From Bryopsis sp. KO-2023 (taxonomy: Eukaryota > Chlorophyta > Ulvophyceae > Bryopsidales > Bryopsidaceae): a stretch of 64,000 bases of DNA. The notes beneath the pieces are model-generated. The model was not told where the DNA came from. It ran no database searches and saw only the letters and a list, made by a program, of their open reading frames with translations. A program made the translations under genes and the position numbers. The stretch is taken from the NCBI GenBank assembly GCA_030272585.1, contig BSYQ01000007.1, positions 2,794,001-2,858,000 on the forward strand, in the 5' to 3' direction. Shown piece by piece: positions 10,601 through 19,116 of this stretch (positions are counted from its first letter, which is position 1; each line of letters opens with the position of its first letter).

Positions 10601-12798
10601 TCAAAGTCCTTCAACAGAGCTTCCATTTGCTCCTCTGGAACTTTGTCTGATTCACTCGTTTCATCCGCCAATTTCAGATGGGATGATATCTCTTCCATCT
10701 CACGAACTACCAACAAAATAGGTTTTATTGAAGTATCTTTCAACTTCCTTTTCACCTGTGGTATCGAGAGTAGAGATGCAACCTGTTTTTGGGGAATATC
10801 TTTACCCGTAGCTTTGGGTAATAATCCCTGACGAAGCAATATTCGTTGATGGGATGAAGTCGTTAAAGCGCACTTCTTTTCAAAGAAGTCTAAAACCGCT
10901 TTACGCTTCTGCAACCACGTATCACCAAGTATAATATCAAACCGATCTAGAAGATCCAACACCAAACAATCAAGCTTCTCTCGATAGCCTTGAATTTTCA
11001 GTGTGATCTTTGTCTCTCCCATTATATCAATATTATCCCCATTTGCCAACTCAGCCTGTGATCCAACGGTAGCTCGATAAGCTATCCCATTTTGTTCACA
11101 AAACTGTTTGGATAGGAAGGCTAATCCTTTAGCTCCTGAGTCCAAAAGACAATGGGCTGGGATTCCACTCAAGAGGCCCTCAAAATGCATTGCAAGCTTA
11201 TCTTGCATGAGAAGCTCTGTTGCTTCCTCTGGCATTTTGGGTACGGGTGGATCATAGAACACATTCACGGGCCAAGGAATGCCAGGAAGTCTTTTCCGAC
11301 TTTTCCCCTTTTTGGCTGTGAATAAAACTGTTCCCTTCTTGTATTGTGCAATCAATCTCATTGAGGTCAAGGCTGGATGCAACTCTTTAGACCTTACTGG
11401 AACAAGAATGCAACAAGAAGTATCATGGGGAGATCTCTTCTTTGCGAGAAGATAGTGATCGAGATATTTGTTGATATCCTTGAAAGGAGGATTCAACCAC
11501 ACATGCTGTCCACCTAAATCTCTTTCCAGAAATTCAGAAGGTGTGCAAAATGTATTACATAAGGCACTGTTCACATCCGAACACCCATCCAACGTAAATA
11601 CGCGGCCTGAAAGTGTCTCAAGACGTTGGAACTCCGCCCTTGTAATTCCTTGGTGAGAATCTTCTCTCTCATCCCTAAATTCCACAGAAGATTTCATTTC
11701 TTCACTCTTTTGACTTCTGGTCAAGATTGGTGCAAGAAAAGCATCACAATCAATGTCCATTGGGTCAATTGTGGAATGTGGATTCAGATTCTTCTGATCT
11801 CTCAACTGTGTCCACTCAAGTGGGACTTCACAAGAACTGAGGTTCACCTTTTTCGACTGACCACACTTATGGCCTCTTGCCCATGGTTCCCCACAGAACC
11901 AGCATAAGCCAGCTTTCTTGCGAGCCTCCCTCTCACTCTCGGTCAACCGTACCACCGGTCTTCGTGAGGGCTGAGTGCCACTTTGAGCTTTAAGCCTTGG
12001 TTGCTTAGGCTGATGCCTCTTCTTACTTCCTTTGGCTGGATCTGAGAAGGTAGTTTCCATACCTCTCTTTTTAGCCTTCCGGTCCGTAGTTTTCAACGGA
12101 AAACGAGCATCGTGACCCGGGGCTTTAGCCAACACATACGTTCGCAAGGCTGAGTAGCTTCTCCATTCCCGACCAAGTGTATCAGTCTCCACTTGTTTGC
12201 ACAAGTGTGGATGGAGGCCCCTCAGAAGGATCCAACACTTGGTAGTGTCGTCCATTGGCTCTTTTCGCATTGCTAAGTGAGCATCCACAAAGCGTACGAA
12301 GCCAGGAGTATCGACCTTCTGGTCAATATGATCCTTGCAGGAAGTAAGGGCATTATTTATGGAGTAATCTGTGGCAAGATCTCCAAATGTGCCATCTTCC
12401 AGGACTTGGCAGAATTTTTCCCAAGATAAAGACCCGTCCTCGAGTTCTTCCTTGGGTACCCTGGCCAATAAATGTCGGCGGGGTTTTGATCCGAGGAAAG
12501 TAGGTGCAATCACTCCCCACTCCTCTCTTGGGACTTTTGCTGCCCTGAAGTACATGGCTAACTCCAAACGGAATTCTGGCCACGGGACTTTGCCCTGGTA
12601 CTTTTCAGGTTTATCAGCAGTCACTCTTCTGGTTTTGCCCAGGCTAGCATCTTTCTCTTCTTTGGTCACTTCAGACCTGAGAGTGCTAGGGGACTGTGGT
12701 CCCTCTGTTCTTTCACTTGGAGAGTCCTCATTGACTTCATCCAGAACAGACCCTTCTTCTAAGGCAAGTACCTCTTGTTCTTCTTGACTCATGGTCAC
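7696..12798 (-). CDS. Chromovirus Gag-Pol polyprotein with a methyltransferase-like segment
   Basis: A single 1700-residue frame. In order: a Gag region; a zinc knuckle CWFCGEPWARGHKC near residue 303; a segment around residues 400-500 with FTLDGCSD and VWLNPPF, resembling the fold of phage-type N6-adenine methyltransferases; aspartic protease with DSGA near 553; reverse transcriptase with YLDD near 913; RNase H with VITDASNNAIGAVL near 1060; integrase with an H-H-C-C domain near 1265-1300 and the DDE core after it; and a C-terminal chromodomain (VERILDRRERR...YTEFLVKWVGY) near 1615-1670. The chromodomain places it with chromoviruses, whose integrase tails bind modified histones. The role of the methyltransferase-like segment is unknown. 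Confidence 0.95.
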   Translation of the reverse strand: MTMSQEEQEVLALEEGSVLDEVNEDSPSERTEGPQSPSTLRSEVTKEEKDASLGKTRRVTADKPEKYQGKVPWPEFRLELAMYFRAAKVPREEWGVIAPTFLGSKPRRHLLARVPKEELEDGSLSWEKFCQVLEDGTFGDLATDYSINNALTSCKDHIDQKVDTPGFVRFVDAHLAMRKEPMDDTTKCWILLRGLHPHLCKQVETDTLGREWRSYSALRTYVLAKAPGHDARFPLKTTDRKAKKRGMETTFSDPAKGSKKRHQPKQPRLKAQSGTQPSRRPVVRLTESEREARKKAGLCWFCGEPWARGHKCGQSKKVNLSSCEVPLEWTQLRDQKNLNPHSTIDPMDIDCDAFLAPILTRSQKSEEMKSSVEFRDEREDSHQGITRAEFQRLETLSGRVFTLDGCSDVNSALCNTFCTPSEFLERDLGGQHVWLNPPFKDINKYLDHYLLAKKRSPHDTSCCILVPVRSKELHPALTSMRLIAQYKKGTVLFTAKKGKSRKRLPGIPWPVNVFYDPPVPKMPEEATELLMQDKLAMHFEGLLSGIPAHCLLDSGAKGLAFLSKQFCEQNGIAYRATVGSQAELANGDNIDIMGETKITLKIQGYREKLDCLVLDLLDRFDIILGDTWLQKRKAVLDFFEKKCALTTSSHQRILLRQGLLPKATGKDIPQKQVASLLSIPQVKRKLKDTSIKPILLVVREMEEISSHLKLADETSESDKVPEEQMEALLKDFDDLFISGLAEYPPERAVAADIPLVEGTRPVNRPLFRYTPAERKEIEDQLSELLSKKLIQPSASPWGAPVLFVPKKDGGFRMCIDYRGLNKVTIKNQFPIPRIDDLLDQLQGARCFTSLDLRAGYWQMRVKEEDIPKTAFKTPFGLFEYRVLPMGLTNAPAVFQTLMNHVFQGMIGKYVLIYLDDILIYSKTPEEHVAHVRAVMQRLREHKLFLKKSKCDFNKTELHYLGFIVGRKGISVDPRKTNKVREWPRPQGVHALRSFLGLANYFRKFVQGYSSLASPLTDLLKKQQTWDWTPACEAAFEGVKKALTEAPCLAMPDFTKPFEVITDASNNAIGAVLLQEGHPIAYESRKLAGPQLNWSTSDQEMYATVYALQLWRCYLADSKFKVITDHSPNTFFHSQSTLNRRQVRWLALLHEFQFEWEYRPGRVNVADPLSRIPSCSPSIGVLCETGRSRGLVSSRRDSVDPSPPQGYYTQLIDRLTEGYTKDPWYDTLEAAQVLQYQDGYWWNGNVLAVPNFGTLRQDIIHDCHSTVYSGHFGVAKTLRQIKRHFWWPQMEDHIRSYVQGCDSCQRHKGRRRKPQGPLKPLSIPNAQWENVSMDFVTHLPSSNGAGYDAILVFVDMLTKMVHLAATRTDCGAAEAANLFVNHVFKAHGMPKKLVTDRDPRFVSHFFRELCDKWEISQALSSAYHPETDGQTEAMNKVMQDTLRHFVGPSQRSWADLLPVVEFAINNSRSEATGETPFFLNYGKDPWTALTAQIPRKGPKQVAVPEVQKMTSEIREGIVEAKKRLQAAQQRYKAQADRHRAPVEIKVGDLVLLDARNLRLKHPGSRKLTPKWVGPFPIERQINEVAFKIKLPDTLPIHPVFHASLLKPYWAKGTVQPPPPIEIEGDLEWEVERILDRRERRRGKKCYTEFLVKWVGYGHEHNSWEPEQNVVHARELVDEFHQSQAQSIVPPRTIRRRSQAKV

Positions 12799-13138
12799 TT
12801 TTTATTTTGGTTTCCTTTGGACACAACCCCAACACAGCAAAACACTGGAAATTTGCCCAAAACTCTGAAACCCAACTTTTATCGCTTCACTAGCCCTTCG
12901 AGGACCTCTTGGGTCTCCTCGAACTCACAGAACTAGCTTCCCAACGATTCAGAAAACAAACCCTGACTTTGTCGGGCTGTAACTTTCCACTGACAACTCC
13001 GATTGACCTCAAACAAGTTTCAAACGAAGCGCCCTGTTCTCGGCTTACTTTTAGACTCCTGTTTTGTCCAATTCCGAGTTGTTATGGCGTACTTATGCGT
13101 CAAAACGTGACGCGCTCTCTTCCTGCTCCGAAACCAAC

Positions 13139-13374
13139 TGTTACAAAAACCTCCCAGAACCCTCCCTCGAAGCCTCCTTAACCCATCAAACCCCCACTCA
13201 TTGATGGGACCCTTGACTAATGTCATTAGGGCGAGGCACCAGGGTTCTTGAGCTATAGGATCTCCTATTGGGATCCTATGGACCTTAAGCTCTGACTAGG
13301 CTATCACTAGTGCCCGTAGCTAGTCTGTAGCTCTAGCTAGTGCTTACTAGACATCTCGGTGATCACTTGTAACA
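13139..13374 (-). repeat. 5' LTR of the chromovirus
   Basis: A 236-bp terminal repeat identical by eye to 7314-7549, directly followed on the plus strand by the second ATCAT target duplication. It should contain the element's promoter because transcription runs on the minus strand. Confidence 0.95.
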
Positions 13375-13924
13375 ATCATATTCTTGTGTGTGTGTGTGTG
13401 CATTGGTGAAATTTCTGCGTGGGCTCATCCGATGAGCCGACGAGTCGTTCGCGGTGCTTTAGTTTTTCGAGCACATTTTTTTACATTTTTTTCCAAAAAA
13501 AATTAGTTCAAGGCAAGAATTACCTTATATAAGGTACTAACAACGAATGCACACACAAAAAAAATCCTGAAGTGAAAATCTGTCCTGAGATGGCCATATC
13601 CAACTCAGATGTGACAGTGTTAATCATATTATTAGAGTACATCTCCAAAAAAATTGAAGTTAATTTTGGGCACGGCCGCAAACCTTATTTCGGGCGCATG
13701 TGCCCAAAAAATCGTAAAATGCCCGAAATAAAGTGGCCTGCTCATATAACAATGTTTCATGTCGAGGTCATAAAATCTAACAAATTACATATAAAGAATG
13801 TAAGTCTCTTTCTTTAATAGTTTTGTGTTTATAGGAAATTATCCTTATCACAATAAAATCAGTAAGAGGGCGCTTTGCAAATTCAAAAATATATTGTTCA
13901 TTACGAATCTTTGTGTAACGGGAA

Positions 13925-13996
13925 TTCTGTTCAGAGAGGGAATCGAACCCTCGGCTAATAGGGGCCAGCCATTTCTAAAACGTATGAGCCAATCAG
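13925..13996 (-). ncRNA. Degenerate tRNA-like / SINE-head sequence
   Basis: On the minus strand there is a plausible A box (TGGCTCATACG) followed about 40 nt later by a perfect B box within GAGGGTTCGATTCCCTC, whose T-stem is fully paired. No matching 5' acceptor strand is visible, so this is probably a tRNA-derived repeat rather than a working tRNA gene. Confidence 0.4.
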
Positions 13997-14022
13997 TGAA
14001 TGAGAATTCGGTCCGTCGCTTA

Positions 14023-14296
14023 GAGCATCTCCACCGGTGTCCCAGTCTCAGTTGCAGCTCGCGCATGTGCGAGTCGCTCGCGACAGTCATTGAGTATCGC
14101 CGCGAAATTAAGTGAGTTCCGTCCTCACTTTATGCGTCGCGCCTCACTTCGACCCCCTGAACTGAGGCGATGCGCAGTTCGTACAGCAAAAAATCACGTC
14201 AATTCGCAATGACAATGTCACGATACAAATTACTGTGGCGAGCGACTCGCACGTGCGCGAGCTGCAACTGAGACTGGGACACCGGTGGAGATGCTC
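14023..14296. mobile_element. PIF/Harbinger-like MITE
   Basis: A 274-bp element with terminal inverted repeats of about 65 bp that begin GAGCATCTCCACCGG and differ at only about two positions. It is flanked by a 3-bp duplication TTA (14020-14022 and 14297-14299), the target preferred by PIF/Harbinger elements. There is no coding capacity. The near-identical arms suggest a recent insertion. Confidence 0.8.
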
Positions 14297-14696
14297 TTAG
14301 GGGGATTTCTGTCAGTAGATACTTAATCTCGTGACATAGGTGATAGTTGAGAAACAAAAAGTATACATCAAGAATTGTATCAAGGAGCTACGGCTTTGGT
14401 GCCAGGTTCAAGTAGGTCAGAAGATGAATGCAGCCCCACCGAACCTCCATTGATAAGGTAATTTGACAGGTGATGGATTTGAAGAGGGCCCATCTATGCC
14501 TCAATAACTGATGTCTTGCATTTGGCAAAGCTACCATCCACACTGGTTGTTCAACATTATATGTATGGAACTGAACTGATGGTGACTACTTTTCAATTGC
14601 AACGACATTGTAAGGGACGCGGGGAATGGAAAGACTTAACGGAATATTACAAACGTGAACAACTGGTCCAAAGGCCTAGAGCCTTAAGACCGGCCA

Positions 14697-14729
14697 ACCG
14701 TTGACCCGGGTTCGAATCCCGTCAACGGT
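14697..14729 (+). other. T-arm-like hairpin with B box
   Basis: An 8-bp perfect stem (ACCGTTGA with TCAACGGT) is extended by a C:G pair. It encloses a GGGTTCGAATCCC loop that is a perfect Pol III B box. It looks like an isolated tRNA T-arm on a long stem; no cloverleaf can be built around it. The surrounding 300 bases, to about 14961, hold another degenerate T-arm-like string but no gene. Confidence 0.45.
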
Positions 14730-15117
14730 CACAACCGTAACTGGCTGTAACTCTCACTCACGTGACCCCAGATTACACCGTCTGAATACAGTCACTCACA
14801 TCACACCATCACACTGTATCATTATCCCGATTACGTCATTGGCAGACGGCTACACAACCGATCTGACCTCTCTAACCATCGTGGTAAAACGGTTCGTTAG
14901 GCGACCGTCACTATCCTTGTCACTGAGAGGTCTGGGGATCAAATCCCACCTCTCCCTTTAGAACAGAACTGTCACAGACATGGACGAGTCCTTGTTTTCA
15001 AGCTGGGTCGATATTAAAATGAACGAACCGCTTGTTTCTCGTACAACACCCAGAAAGGCAATGCGCCGTCACAATTTAGACTCTGGAACACTTTATTTAA
15101 ATATATTTACTCACAGT

Positions 15118-15583
15118 CAGAGATAGGACTTGGGCCAAAATTCTGGTCCGGCTACGGTCCGGTCCGGTTACGGTCGAGTTACGGTTCCGTATTACGGCCG
15201 TAACTCCGTACCGTAACCGGAGTAATATGTTGTTTTTACGGTACGGAACAGGTACGGTATAGCTACGGTAGCCCCTAAATCATCGTGAAGTAGTGTGGTT
15301 CAGTGCTAAAGCGTTAGGCTGTAATCTGTAAGGTCGTGGGTTCGAATCCCCCTGGGTTCCTTTGGGTTCTCGGGACCCTGCGGGGGTTACTATTTACGGT
15401 TTACGGTTGGTACGGTGGTTACGGTCGGTACGGTCCGGTACCGGAGCAGTACGGAGTGGTACGGTGGTCCGGTTCCGAGCACGAAAACCACTCCGGTCCG
15501 GACCGTAACTACCGTAACCGTAAGTGACCGGAGTGGGGTTACGGTACGGTTTACGGTACCGTAACCGGAAAGTCCTATCTCTG
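15118..15583. mobile_element. hAT-like MITE with TACGGT-rich ends
   Basis: A 466-bp element with 14-bp terminal inverted repeats CAGAGATAGGACTT (15118-15131 and complement 15570-15583) and a perfect 8-bp target duplication CTCACAGT (15110-15117 and 15584-15591). Both arms are packed with TACGGT/ACCGTA hexamers in both orientations, as expected of subterminal transposase-binding repeats in hAT elements. The centre is a tRNA-like sequence. No transposase is encoded. Confidence 0.85.
15288..15360 (+). ncRNA. tRNA-Tyr-like sequence inside the hAT-like MITE
   Basis: A good A box (TGGTTCAGTGC), an anticodon-loop-like CTGTAAT (GTA would be Tyr) and a B box in GTGGGTTCGAATCCCCC occur at tRNA spacing. 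The anticodon stem has mismatches and the acceptor strands do not pair, so this is likely a tRNA pseudogene or SINE head carried by the MITE rather than a functional tRNA. Confidence 0.5.
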
Positions 15584-16205
15584 CTCACAGTAGTGACAGG
15601 ATTTATGGGAAGTAGCTCGTGATTGAGTAGATAGAGTTATTTCACAGGGTTAGAGTACGGGAAGAATCAAACATGGTTTGTGGTTAAAAGAACGGAGATA
15701 CTTTGATTCAATGTAAGCAGCTGTTTAATCAAAGAACTGAGTAGCAGGTAACCTTTGCAACATTTGGGGGCTTTTTCTCAGTATGTGTTTTGGCTTATAT
15801 TTTTTTTTTCCTTGTGGTTGATTGTCGATGTTTGGTTGTTTTGCTTGTTCCCTCAGATATTTTATACACTACATATTAGACTTTTGACATTTTATTTTTG
15901 TCGAGTGCTAAGGATTGAAAGCCAAAGGTGGAAAAATTCCATTTTTCTTAAACAAACATCCACTATAGGATTTGACCCCTAATACGCTGTGAAAATTTGC
16001 GACAATTCTGGCGAACACAAGCGCTGAAAACGAAAAGGGGAGTTCACGCTTGAAACGCGAGGGAAACGGCTCGATATGACGGCGTTTGACTTCACTTGGC
16101 AATTTGCGTCGGTCAGTGGCGTTGTGGGCTCTTTTTTCGCGTATCAGTTTCGGACCCCCACGACCACAAGACGTCAAGGAAAATAATTTTTAGAAAAAAA
16201 CTGGT

Positions 16206-16259
16206 AAAACGCACAGGAGACGGCCTGAGGTGACGGGGTTCGACTCCCCTTGGCGTTTT
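16206..16259 (+). other. D-armless tRNA-like fold within the CACTA element
   Basis: A 7-bp acceptor-like stem (AAAACGC with GCGTTTT) encloses a 4-bp middle stem (CAGG/CCTG) and a T-arm GGGGTTCGACTCCCC that includes a B box. There is no D arm. It could be a chance or degenerate tRNA relic. Confidence 0.3.
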
Positions 16260-18433
16260 GCTCTGGATAGAGACCTTCTGGGCCCTTCTTGCACGGAATC
16301 TTATCAACTGTTTTTGGGATGTTTTTAGGAAGAAGGCTCATGTTTGTTTGTTTTCTTTCGTGGTTAGCATGCCTTGTGGAAGTTTTTTTTTGTTTTGGAA
16401 CGCGTTGCAAGGCCGTGTTGTATCGCCATAGACGAGCTTTAAGCTAGAGGCAACGATCCCCTTGCGTCGCCTGAGGGGGCCGGTGAAAATGTCACCCAGG
16501 AGGTCGAAAACGAGTCGCATACTGGAACTCGTAAAGCCCTTACATCCCGTTCTTGTTCCAGGGTTCGTTCACATATGGTTTTGGTAAAGCGTTGGACCAA
16601 GAGAAAGCGAAAGGTATCCCAGTTCCAGGAGTTGGTCAAGTGAAAAAAGTGGTCGGTGAATATTAGTTAACATCATTTAGAATCCCCAAGATTAGCACAA
16701 CCAAATCGAACTCCAGGGGTTATGATCGAAGATCTCCGAAGCATCGCGAGCGTGGGAAAGTTGGGCGACGCAGACACGGCTCGCCGTCGCGTCAAGTGAA
16801 AATGGACGACTTTCTGGGGGTGATGCATTGGTCCGCGGAAGCCACGAACCCGAAGTCAAGCGCTGTCTCTTTCGGTAAGTGTTTGTTTGGTGCGACGTGG
16901 CGTCTGGGTGAATAACGTCCTTTTGAGGTCGTAGATTCAAGCTGGAAGTGCAAAAGAGTTCGAACCTTTGCGCTCAGCGTTGTCGCTTGACTCGCTGCAA
17001 GAGTCGCGGCTTCCAAAGGTTAGATCTCAATTTAGAAGCCAGGCAACAGTCGCGAGTTGAGTGTATTTCCACTACATAATTAACATACTTGCAGACTTTT
17101 GGCCTTCAAAAGACTGCTGTGATTCCTTGTGAGTTGCAACAGTTGCAGGGACTGCTATTAATTTTTTTGGTGAGGGCTCAGCACCCATGAATGCATTTTC
17201 AACTTTTTGCTCTGAAATTCTCAAATCTCTGATGATCATGAACTTGTACTTACTTGTCTATTTTTTTTTTTTTGAAAGGTGGACAAACTGCCTTAGATGA
17301 TGACAAAAACTATCTGATTGAATTCTTAGTGTCAGGTGGGATGTTGGATGAATGACCTTGCTGAGCTCTCCCTTGGGAGTGGTCACTCTCGGCCAACTAG
17401 TGCAGGCCGGGACAATGCCTCTTGTTGAATCCATTCTATCCGTGGTTGCAGTCTCTTGCCAACCTGGTGAGTGCCTTGGCCTGTTTCACAAGGTCATGTT
17501 TGGATTTAGAGATTTTCGAGAGAACTGCACGAAGGAAAACACTCTTGCGCATGAAGACCAGTTTTAGGACTCTTGTCAACCCCTCGACACTCAAAGAAGG
17601 GGATTGTGGAGTGGCGTTGGCTTTGTGTTGCTCGGACAACACTTCAAGGGTGCGATGGACCAGAACTATCGCAAGTTTGAACGGTGAGAAATGCAAGGAA
17701 GGATGGATTAAATGTACAGAGCTTCACCCACCGGAACTCTTTGATGTGAATGAAATTGCTTAGTTGTAAAAACATTCATTCCCTGAAAATATACTGCTGG
17801 TTCTCTAGGGGCTTTGTGATCACAAGCCTTTGACGAAAGAGCCTTTGACTGGCTTATAGAATGTTATATGGCCGGAGGCAGGTAACTGTGGAAGAAATTG
17901 TTCATCTGAGAATCACAACAGAATGATAGGAAGTGGTGGTGAAATGAGGTTTGGTGCCCAGGTATGTGAGGCACTGAAGTTACCTCAGTGAGGTAGGCGT
18001 TCAAAGGGGCTTCATATTTTCATGTTCAAGGCACTTAACTTTTTATTTGGGTTCAGGTTTGTGACTTTGTTTCCGCCTTGTTCCAATCCTCGTGACGGTG
18101 GTCTTTGTTTAGGAGAGCTTGCTGGTGGTGGGGGTGGCTGTGTTTTGACCTGAAGGATCGGCTCCTCAACAAGAGCTAAAGTCAGATTGGAGGCCTAATG
18201 CAGAATCCACAAAAGGGGCAGAAAAAAAAGAAATTGAAAGAAAGAGGGATAGAGAATATTTGGAGGGAAGGAATTCCACCTCAGTGCTCTATCAATCAGA
18301 ATTGAGGCTGATTGGAACATAGCTCAGTTCGATTCTGGGCTGGCCTCCACAATTTAGTATATATACAGAGTAAAACAAACGGGGTGTAAAGCTGTGAAAA
18401 GAGAAATCACTGTGAGCATCATATCGTCTTTTA

Positions 18434-18632
18434 AAACGCTGTGAAATTGTCCAATAACACCGTGACAAAAACGTTGTGGAATGATCCGATAACACTGTGA
18501 AATTGTCCGATAACACTGTGACAAAAACGTTGTGGAATGATCCGATAACACTGTGAACAAAAACGTTGTGAAATGGTCCGATAACACTGTGAACAAAAAA
18601 CGCTGTGAAATAGTCCAATAACACTGTGACAT
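18434..18632. repeat. Subterminal repeat array of the CACTA-like element
   Basis: About eight imperfect copies of a 20-30 bp unit built on CGATAACACTGTGAA and ACGTTGTGGAATGAT. The CTGTGAA core also occurs at the inner end of the terminal inverted repeats. Such arrays are the usual transposase-binding sites of CACTA elements. Confidence 0.75.
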
Positions 18633-18676
18633 TTCCACGCTTGCCTCCGATTTGACGTCTTTTTCATTTGCATCGA

Positions 18677-18747
18677 TTCACATCGTGCTCACTGCGCTCT
18701 ACAACGTTTTGTAAATACGTCGTAGAGAGCAGTGAGCACGATGTGAA
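18677..18747. repeat. Hairpin with 18-bp perfect arms
   Basis: Left arm 18677-18694 (TTCACATCGTGCTCACTG) and right arm 18730-18747 are exact complements. Partly complementary GCTCTACAACG sequence extends the stem toward the loop. It lies just inside the right terminus of the CACTA-like element. Confidence 0.85.
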
Positions 18748-19116
18748 GCGCAATCAATACGCTGTGCGCATTCACAGCGTATTAGGGGTCAAATCCTATA
18801 GTGATCGAAAGTGTTTATAAGCACTGTGGTTTTCATAGGTGTGGATAATGAGCATCGTCCTTGCACAATAGCTTCCTCATGCGCGCGCAATTTTCTTGTG
18901 TGTTTGGTGTGTAAACAGTGCCTGGCCGATGCCGGAAAAGGGCGCCAGATACGACGGGCGCTGAAAGCTCGTGAAAAGTGAATCGATTTTGTCCAGCCAA
19001 TAAATGTACAGTCAACGGGTATCAGCTTCCGCCAACGGTCCAGGCTCCTTCCCGACGAAATTCCAAAACAAAACCGTCGAGAACAGTTTTTTTCTTTTCA
19101 GAATCGTCGGCCGACG

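Larger units (their letters stand above)
7314..13374 (-). mobile_element. Ty3/gypsy LTR retrotransposon, chromovirus clade, looks whole
   Basis: A 6061-bp element lies in minus orientation, bounded by two 236-bp LTRs (7314-7549 and 13139-13374) that I read as identical. The LTRs start TGTTACA and end TGTAACA. A perfect 5-bp target duplication ATCAT flanks it (7309-7313 and 13375-13379). One uninterrupted gag-pol frame fills the interior. Next to the 5' LTR (just below 13139, read on the minus strand) a TGG-starting stretch could be the tRNA primer site. Identical LTRs, an intact duplication and a whole frame all point to a very recent insertion. It landed inside the TIR transposon at 6808-13740. 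Confidence 0.95.
6808..13740. mobile_element. Non-autonomous TIR DNA transposon (8-bp TSD), split by a chromovirus
   Basis: The ends are inverted repeats of about 21 bp beginning CAGGCCACTTTATTTCGGGC (6808-6827) and its complement (13721-13740). They are flanked by a perfect 8-bp direct repeat CTCATATA (6800-6807 and 13741-13748). Inside each end are further copies of the motif TTATTTYGGGC in both orientations. Removing the nested retrotransposon and one copy of its 5-bp duplication leaves about 867 bp with no coding capacity, so this is MITE-like. An 8-bp duplication and a CAG start fit hAT-type elements, but the superfamily is inferred only. Confidence 0.8.
15961..18803. mobile_element. CACTA (EnSpm)-like transposon, apparently non-autonomous
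   Basis: A 2843-bp element with terminal inverted repeats of about 33 bp beginning CACTATAGGATTTGACCCCT and ending ...TACGCTGTGAA. It is flanked by a 3-bp duplication ATC (15958-15960 and 18804-18806), as CACTA elements make. The right end carries an array of CTGTGAA-type subterminal repeats and a strong hairpin. I recognise no transposase; the interior frames are short. It could be a deleted derivative or a carrier of captured host DNA. Confidence 0.85.

Noticed and set aside
13410-13460. Possible hammerhead ribozyme near CCGATGAG
   Set aside because: The core is not CUGAUGA and no GAAA follows at the right place. The sequence is a simple GGCTCAT/ATGAGCC inverted repeat.
14657-14961. Functional tRNA genes
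   Set aside because: B boxes are good but no cloverleaf with a paired acceptor stem can be drawn.
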